The translations under genes and the position numbers were made by a program. Below the pieces are notes generated by a model. The model made no database searches, had not been told where the DNA came from, and worked only from the letters and a program-made list of their open reading frames with translations. This document shows, piece by piece, positions 14,856-17,050 of a stretch of DNA of 17,050 nucleotides. The DNA lies in assembly GCA_050744245.1 (NCBI GenBank), contig JBOGGX010000168.1:1-17050 (forward strand), given 5' to 3'. This DNA is from JBOGGX01 sp050744245. Lineage in GTDB: Bacteria; Actinomycetota; Acidimicrobiia; Acidimicrobiales; JBOGGX01. Numbering within the stretch: position 1 is the first letter of the stretch; every line of letters starts with the position of its first letter.

Positions 14856-15518
14856 ATGACCAGGTATCCGACCGTCGGAGGCCCGGGCCGCGCCCTGGCG
14901 CTGGCCTTGGCGCTCGGTGGATCGGCCGTCGTGGCATCGGCCGGGCCGGCGGCGGCCGAGGTCGACGGTCCCTGCGCCGGAGCCGCCTCGTTCCGAACCG
15001 GTACCGAAGCGGCCGGAAGCTTCACCGTCGATCCGGCCGCGGTGGCCCCCGGCGACGTCATCGAGGTCCCGATCGCCGACTCCGTCGCCTGGGAGGGCTC
15101 GCTGCCCGATCTGGCGCCGCAGGGTGCGCCGGCCGACGCCGCGTCGCTGGCCGCGCTCATGGTGGACCCGCGGCCGGTGTCCGGTGCGATCGCGGTCGAT
15201 CTGCCGTGGCCGTTGGGCGGCGCCCTCCTCGGTGAGTGGGACGGCGAGTCCGACGCCCTGGCCGGGCTCGGCGAGGACCGCTACGAGCTGCCGGCGGTCG
15301 TGCCCCGGGGCGTCGACTTCCTCGTGTCCGGCGAGCACGTCGAGGGTGGGCGGGTCTACTGCTCCGGATCGGTGCTGGTGCGGGTGGAGGGCGGCGTGTT
15401 CGACACCCCGGTCCCCTACGCCAGCGCGGCGCTGACCCTGGTCACCGGTGGTGCCCTGGTGTGGGCCGGGCGGCCGGCGCTGCACCGGGCCACGACCCGG
15501 ACCGGGGTTCGGCCGTGA
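14856..15518 (+). CDS. Secreted/single-pass membrane protein, function unknown
   Basis: A 220-aa protein I do not recognise. Residues 1-34 form a classic signal peptide (positive start, hydrophobic core LALALALGGSAVVASA, AAA cleavage region). The exported middle part is rich in Val, Gly, Pro and Asp and looks all-beta (FTVDPAAVAPGDVIEVPIAD, then VSGAIAVDLPWPLGG). C40 and C169 are the only cysteines and could form a disulfide. Residues ~188-206 (YASAALTLVTGGALVWAG) form a second hydrophobic stretch followed by a short basic tail (RPALHRATTR). This predicts a type I membrane topology with the domain outside; no LPXTG sorting motif is seen. GGAGGAG five bases before ATG 14856 fixes the start over GTG 14787. 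Its TGA overlaps the next gene's GTG, so it is the first gene of a coupled set, divergent from the SARP regulator. Confidence 0.8.
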   Translation: MTRYPTVGGPGRALALALALGGSAVVASAGPAAAEVDGPCAGAASFRTGTEAAGSFTVDPAAVAPGDVIEVPIADSVAWEGSLPDLAPQGAPADAASLAALMVDPRPVSGAIAVDLPWPLGGALLGEWDGESDALAGLGEDRYELPAVVPRGVDFLVSGEHVEGGRVYCSGSVLVRVEGGVFDTPVPYASAALTLVTGGALVWAGRPALHRATTRTGVRP

Positions 15519-15730
15519 GGCGGGGCCGCCCGGTGCTCGGCGGGATCATGGGGTTGCTGTTCTTCCTGTTCGTCGCGGTCGACCTGTTGCTCCTCGGGGT
15601 GATCCCGCTGCACAGCCCGTGGCTCACCGTCGTGCCGGTGCTGGGTGCGGTGCTCGGCGTGGTCTGGGGCCGGTGGGCGCCGCTCGGGTCGGTGCCGTCG
15701 GACCCGCCCACACGGGCGGAAGCATCGTGA
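15515..15730 (+). CDS. Small two-helix membrane protein, function unknown
   Basis: A 71-aa protein that starts at GTG 15515, overlapping the previous stop in GTGA. Residues ~9-31 (GGIMGLLFFLFVAVDLLLLG) and ~36-52 (WLTVVPVLGAVLGVVWG) are strongly hydrophobic and joined by a short IPLHSP turn, giving a helical hairpin. The N-terminus is basic (RRGR), so by the positive-inside rule both ends should be cytoplasmic; the C-terminal tail is hydrophilic (SDPPTRAEAS). No family is recognised. Its stop overlaps the GTG of the next gene in the same GTGA manner. The two couplings, plus the membrane or export signals of the flanking genes, suggest that it works in the envelope with them, possibly as a small membrane subunit. 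Confidence 0.72.
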   Translation: MRRGRPVLGGIMGLLFFLFVAVDLLLLGVIPLHSPWLTVVPVLGAVLGVVWGRWAPLGSVPSDPPTRAEAS

Positions 15731-16251
15731 GCCTCGGCTGGATAGGTGCCGGCGCGGGCACGTTGGCCGCCGCCCTGGCGCTGCTCTTCGGCTGCACCGA
15801 CATCCTGTCGAAGGAGTTGCCGCCCATCTCGGGCGACGCGTTCGACGACGACGGCAGCACCGAGCGGCCCCGGGCCGACCCTCCGCCAGAGGGGGCCGCG
15901 GCCACCGAACCGGACGAGTTGTGCGCCCTCCACCAGCGGATGACGGCGGCGATGGCGACCGTCGCCGGGAACACCGACCCGGCCAGCGGGGCCGTCCGGT
16001 CCCAGGCCCTGATCGACTTCTACGCGGCCGCGGCCGGAGCGGTCGACGAACCGGACGCCGCCGCCTTCCGCGCCATGTTCGACTACTGGGACGCGACCCG
16101 CCGCTGGAGCGAACGTCAGGACGGGACCGACCTCGAGCTCTCCCATCTGCTCGAGCGGCCGACGGTGCCGTCCGATGCCAGCCGCCGAACGGCCGAGCTC
16201 CTCGAGGTCCGCTGCGGTGTCGTCCCCCCGAGCGACGCCGACGGCGGGTGA
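15727..16251 (+). CDS. Probable lipoprotein, helical, function unknown
   Basis: A 174-aa protein starting at GTG 15727 within a GTGA overlap. The N-terminus (AGAGTLAAALALLFGCTD) looks like a lipoprotein signal peptide with C23 as the lipidated cysteine, although Phe at -2 is less common and the charged n-region is weak. A flexible acidic/proline linker (residues ~36-60) leads to a helical domain, DELCALHQRMTAAMATVAGN, then QALIDFYAAAAGAV, AAFRAMFDYWDATRRW and ASRRTAELLEVRCG. C66 and C163 lie near the two ends of this domain and may pair. I do not recognise the family; the layout resembles small solute- or partner-binding helical bundles anchored outside the membrane. It follows the two membrane proteins and precedes the repeat protein by 19 bp. 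Confidence 0.75.
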   Translation: MSLGWIGAGAGTLAAALALLFGCTDILSKELPPISGDAFDDDGSTERPRADPPPEGAAATEPDELCALHQRMTAAMATVAGNTDPASGAVRSQALIDFYAAAAGAVDEPDAAAFRAMFDYWDATRRWSERQDGTDLELSHLLERPTVPSDASRRTAELLEVRCGVVPPSDADGG

Positions 16252-16270
16252 TCGCCCGTGCGAGACTCCT

Positions 16271-16738
16271 GTGGTGGCGAGGAAGCGCAGGGACACGCCG
16301 TCCGTCGCCGGCGATGTTGGGACGTCGGGCGGTTTCGCGCGCACGGGTAGCACGGACCCGGCCGGGAGCATCGCCGTCGCGGGCGGCGTTGCCAGTTCGG
16401 GCAGCGTCGCCGTCGCGGGCAGCGTCGCCACCGCCGGCAGCGTCGCGGTCGTCGGAAGTGTCGCCACCGCCGGCAGCGTTGCCGTGGCTGGCTCCGTCGC
16501 CACGTCCGGGAGTGCCGTGGTCGCGGGCAGCGTGGCCACCGCGGGAAGCGTTGGCATCGCGGCCTGCATCCTCACGATGCTCGGCGTTGGGTTGAGCGCC
16601 TGTGCAGCCACCCTCGCGTGTGTGCGCTGCCGACGTTGCGTCGCCTGCGTCGCCTGCGTCGACTGCATCGACTGTGTGGCGTGCGTCGGGTGCGTCGGGC
16701 TACGCGGTGCGGTCGGCCAACGTGGGCGGCGGTCCTGA
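16271..16738 (+). CDS. Repeat protein: Val-Ala-x-x-Gly-Ser hexapeptides, hydrophobic segment, Cys-every-third-residue tail
   Basis: This is about 155 aa from GTG 16271 (GTG 16274 is equally possible; no clear ribosome binding site, so the start is uncertain). After ARKRRDTPSVAGD come 13 or more hexapeptides of the type VATAGS/VAVAGS (residues ~16-93). They follow the left-handed beta-helix pattern of a small aliphatic residue every six and small residues elsewhere. Then comes a hydrophobic stretch (GIAACILTMLGVGLSACAAT), a tail of CVA/CVD/CVG triplets with cysteines exactly every third residue, and a final GLRGAVG motif. I recall hypothetical actinobacterial proteins with GSVxxAGS repeats or CVxCVG...GLRGAVG tails, but not their function. 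It lies 19 bp after the lipoprotein gene and is probably in the same operon. The opposite strand is also open over this stretch, so coding direction is the main uncertainty. Confidence 0.55.
   Translation: MVARKRRDTPSVAGDVGTSGGFARTGSTDPAGSIAVAGGVASSGSVAVAGSVATAGSVAVVGSVATAGSVAVAGSVATSGSAVVAGSVATAGSVGIAACILTMLGVGLSACAATLACVRCRRCVACVACVDCIDCVACVGCVGLRGAVGQRGRRS
16370..16549 (+). repeat. 18-bp tandem repeats (10 units) encoding VAxxGS
   Basis: Ten in-frame 18-bp units run without spacing from 16370, the commonest reading GTCGCCACCGCCGGCAGC or close variants. Identity between units is partial, with most differences at third codon positions, so amino-acid identity is better kept than DNA identity. 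Three more degenerate units (VGTSGG, FARTGS, TDPAGS) lie directly upstream at 16316-16369. Confidence 0.85.
16619..16699 (+). repeat. 9-bp tandem repeats (9 units) encoding Cys-Val-x
   Basis: Nine consecutive 9-bp units begin at TGT 16619, most of them close to TGCGTCGCC. They encode CVR, CRR, CVA, CVA, CVD, CID, CVA, CVG and CVG. The period is half of the 18-bp unit upstream. Confidence 0.85.
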
Positions 16739-17050
16739 GCTTGGGTCGCGACGTGAAGTCGACGATCACCCCGAACTTGCCGTGAATCCTTCCCATTTTC
16801 GGGAAAGATCCACCGAACATTCGATAGCCGATCCAGCGGGCTGGACACAACCCGGCCGCCGCGCTACGGAAGCTGGAGATGCTCGCCGGGCTGCGGACTC
16901 GAGCTCGCAGTCGGCCACGAACCGGTTCGCTACAGCGACCTCATCGTCGATCGGCGGCCCAAGCGGAACCCGCCGTCCGGACGGGCCGGGTGGGGTCACC
17001 CGCCGTCGCTCGAGCGACCGCCAGCGAACCGCCCGTGGAGAGCGGCTTGA
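16739..17050. other. No recognisable gene at the right edge
   Basis: This is about 312 bp with no frame I can assign to a family. A minus-strand frame (16766-16999) and short plus-strand frames show only Arg/Pro-rich sequence typical of non-coding high-GC DNA. A weak hairpin (TTCCC, six-base loop, GGGAA) near 16787-16802 could mark the transcript end of the repeat-protein operon, but no T-run follows. Confidence 0.5.

Noticed and set aside
12833..15235. 800-codon plus-strand open frame opposite the SARP regulator
   Set aside because: It mirrors the SARP codon pattern, has no recognisable domain, and conflicts with the clear SARP/BTAD/NB-ARC signatures on the minus strand.
15442..16848. Minus-strand 468-codon frame with LPAVAT repeats across the envelope operon
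   Set aside because: It overlaps three coupled plus-strand genes with membrane signals, and its repeats are the reverse reading of the plus-strand VAxxGS units. Kept only as a caution on strand for the repeat gene.
1..17050. General sequencing error as the cause of all frameshifts
   Set aside because: Long genes of 557, 592 and ~1006 codons are uninterrupted, and the damaged loci also lack whole domains, which indels from base-calling cannot explain. Individual single-base shifts may still be errors.

Overview
The window is very GC-rich with compact, mostly actinobacterial-looking genes: an AfsR/SARP-type regulator, LuxR-type TPR regulators, a DUF5995 protein, a GYD protein and GTG starts in 4-bp GTGA overlaps. 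I infer a high-GC actinobacterium, perhaps of the Acidimicrobiia; this placement rests on gene content only and is tentative. No tRNA, rRNA or CRISPR array was seen.

Layout. (1) 1-874: the 5' end of a serine recombinase gene leaves the window on the minus strand. It abuts an ABC-2 permease remnant that has lost its N-terminal part and carries a frameshift. (2) 968-3989: intact genes for a GYD-domain protein, an exported gamma-glutamyltransferase with its catalytic residues, and a DUF5995 protein converging on it with a 44-bp 3' overlap. (3) 4042-6540: a dense gene graveyard. It holds pieces of a glycosyltransferase (-), an alpha/beta hydrolase (+), an APH-type phosphotransferase (+), a GNAT acetyltransferase (+), a CYTH protein (-) and a LuxR regulator (-). 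Two joints, near 4850 and 5745, connect opposite-strand fragments and look like rearrangement breakpoints. (4) 6687-10646: intact again, with a methyltransferase coupled by GTGA to a 557-aa TPR-LuxR regulator, a second methyltransferase, and a convergent DHFR/RibD-like reductase. (5) 10667-11602: an arylsulfatase pseudogene with several frameshifts and a large internal deletion, lying between the reductase and a large SARP/AfsR-type regulator (11681-14701), all on the minus strand. (6) 14856-16738: divergent from the SARP gene, a run of four small genes. They encode a secreted single-pass membrane protein, a two-helix membrane protein, a probable lipoprotein and a two-part repeat protein (Val-Ala-Gly-Ser hexapeptides, then a hydrophobic segment, then a Cys-every-third-residue tail). 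The first three overlap by GTGA. (7) 16739-17050: no recognisable gene.

How the genes may work together. The SARP regulator and the divergent envelope gene set share a 154-bp region that contains a heptamer direct repeat with an 11-bp period, the layout used by SARP proteins, and a short inverted repeat. I infer the SARP controls itself and/or the envelope genes. That four-gene set, especially the repeat protein, is the best candidate here for an undescribed system. The frameshifts are confined to particular loci while long ORFs of 557, 592 and about 1006 codons stay open, so local gene decay is more likely than general sequence error, though errors at single sites cannot be excluded.
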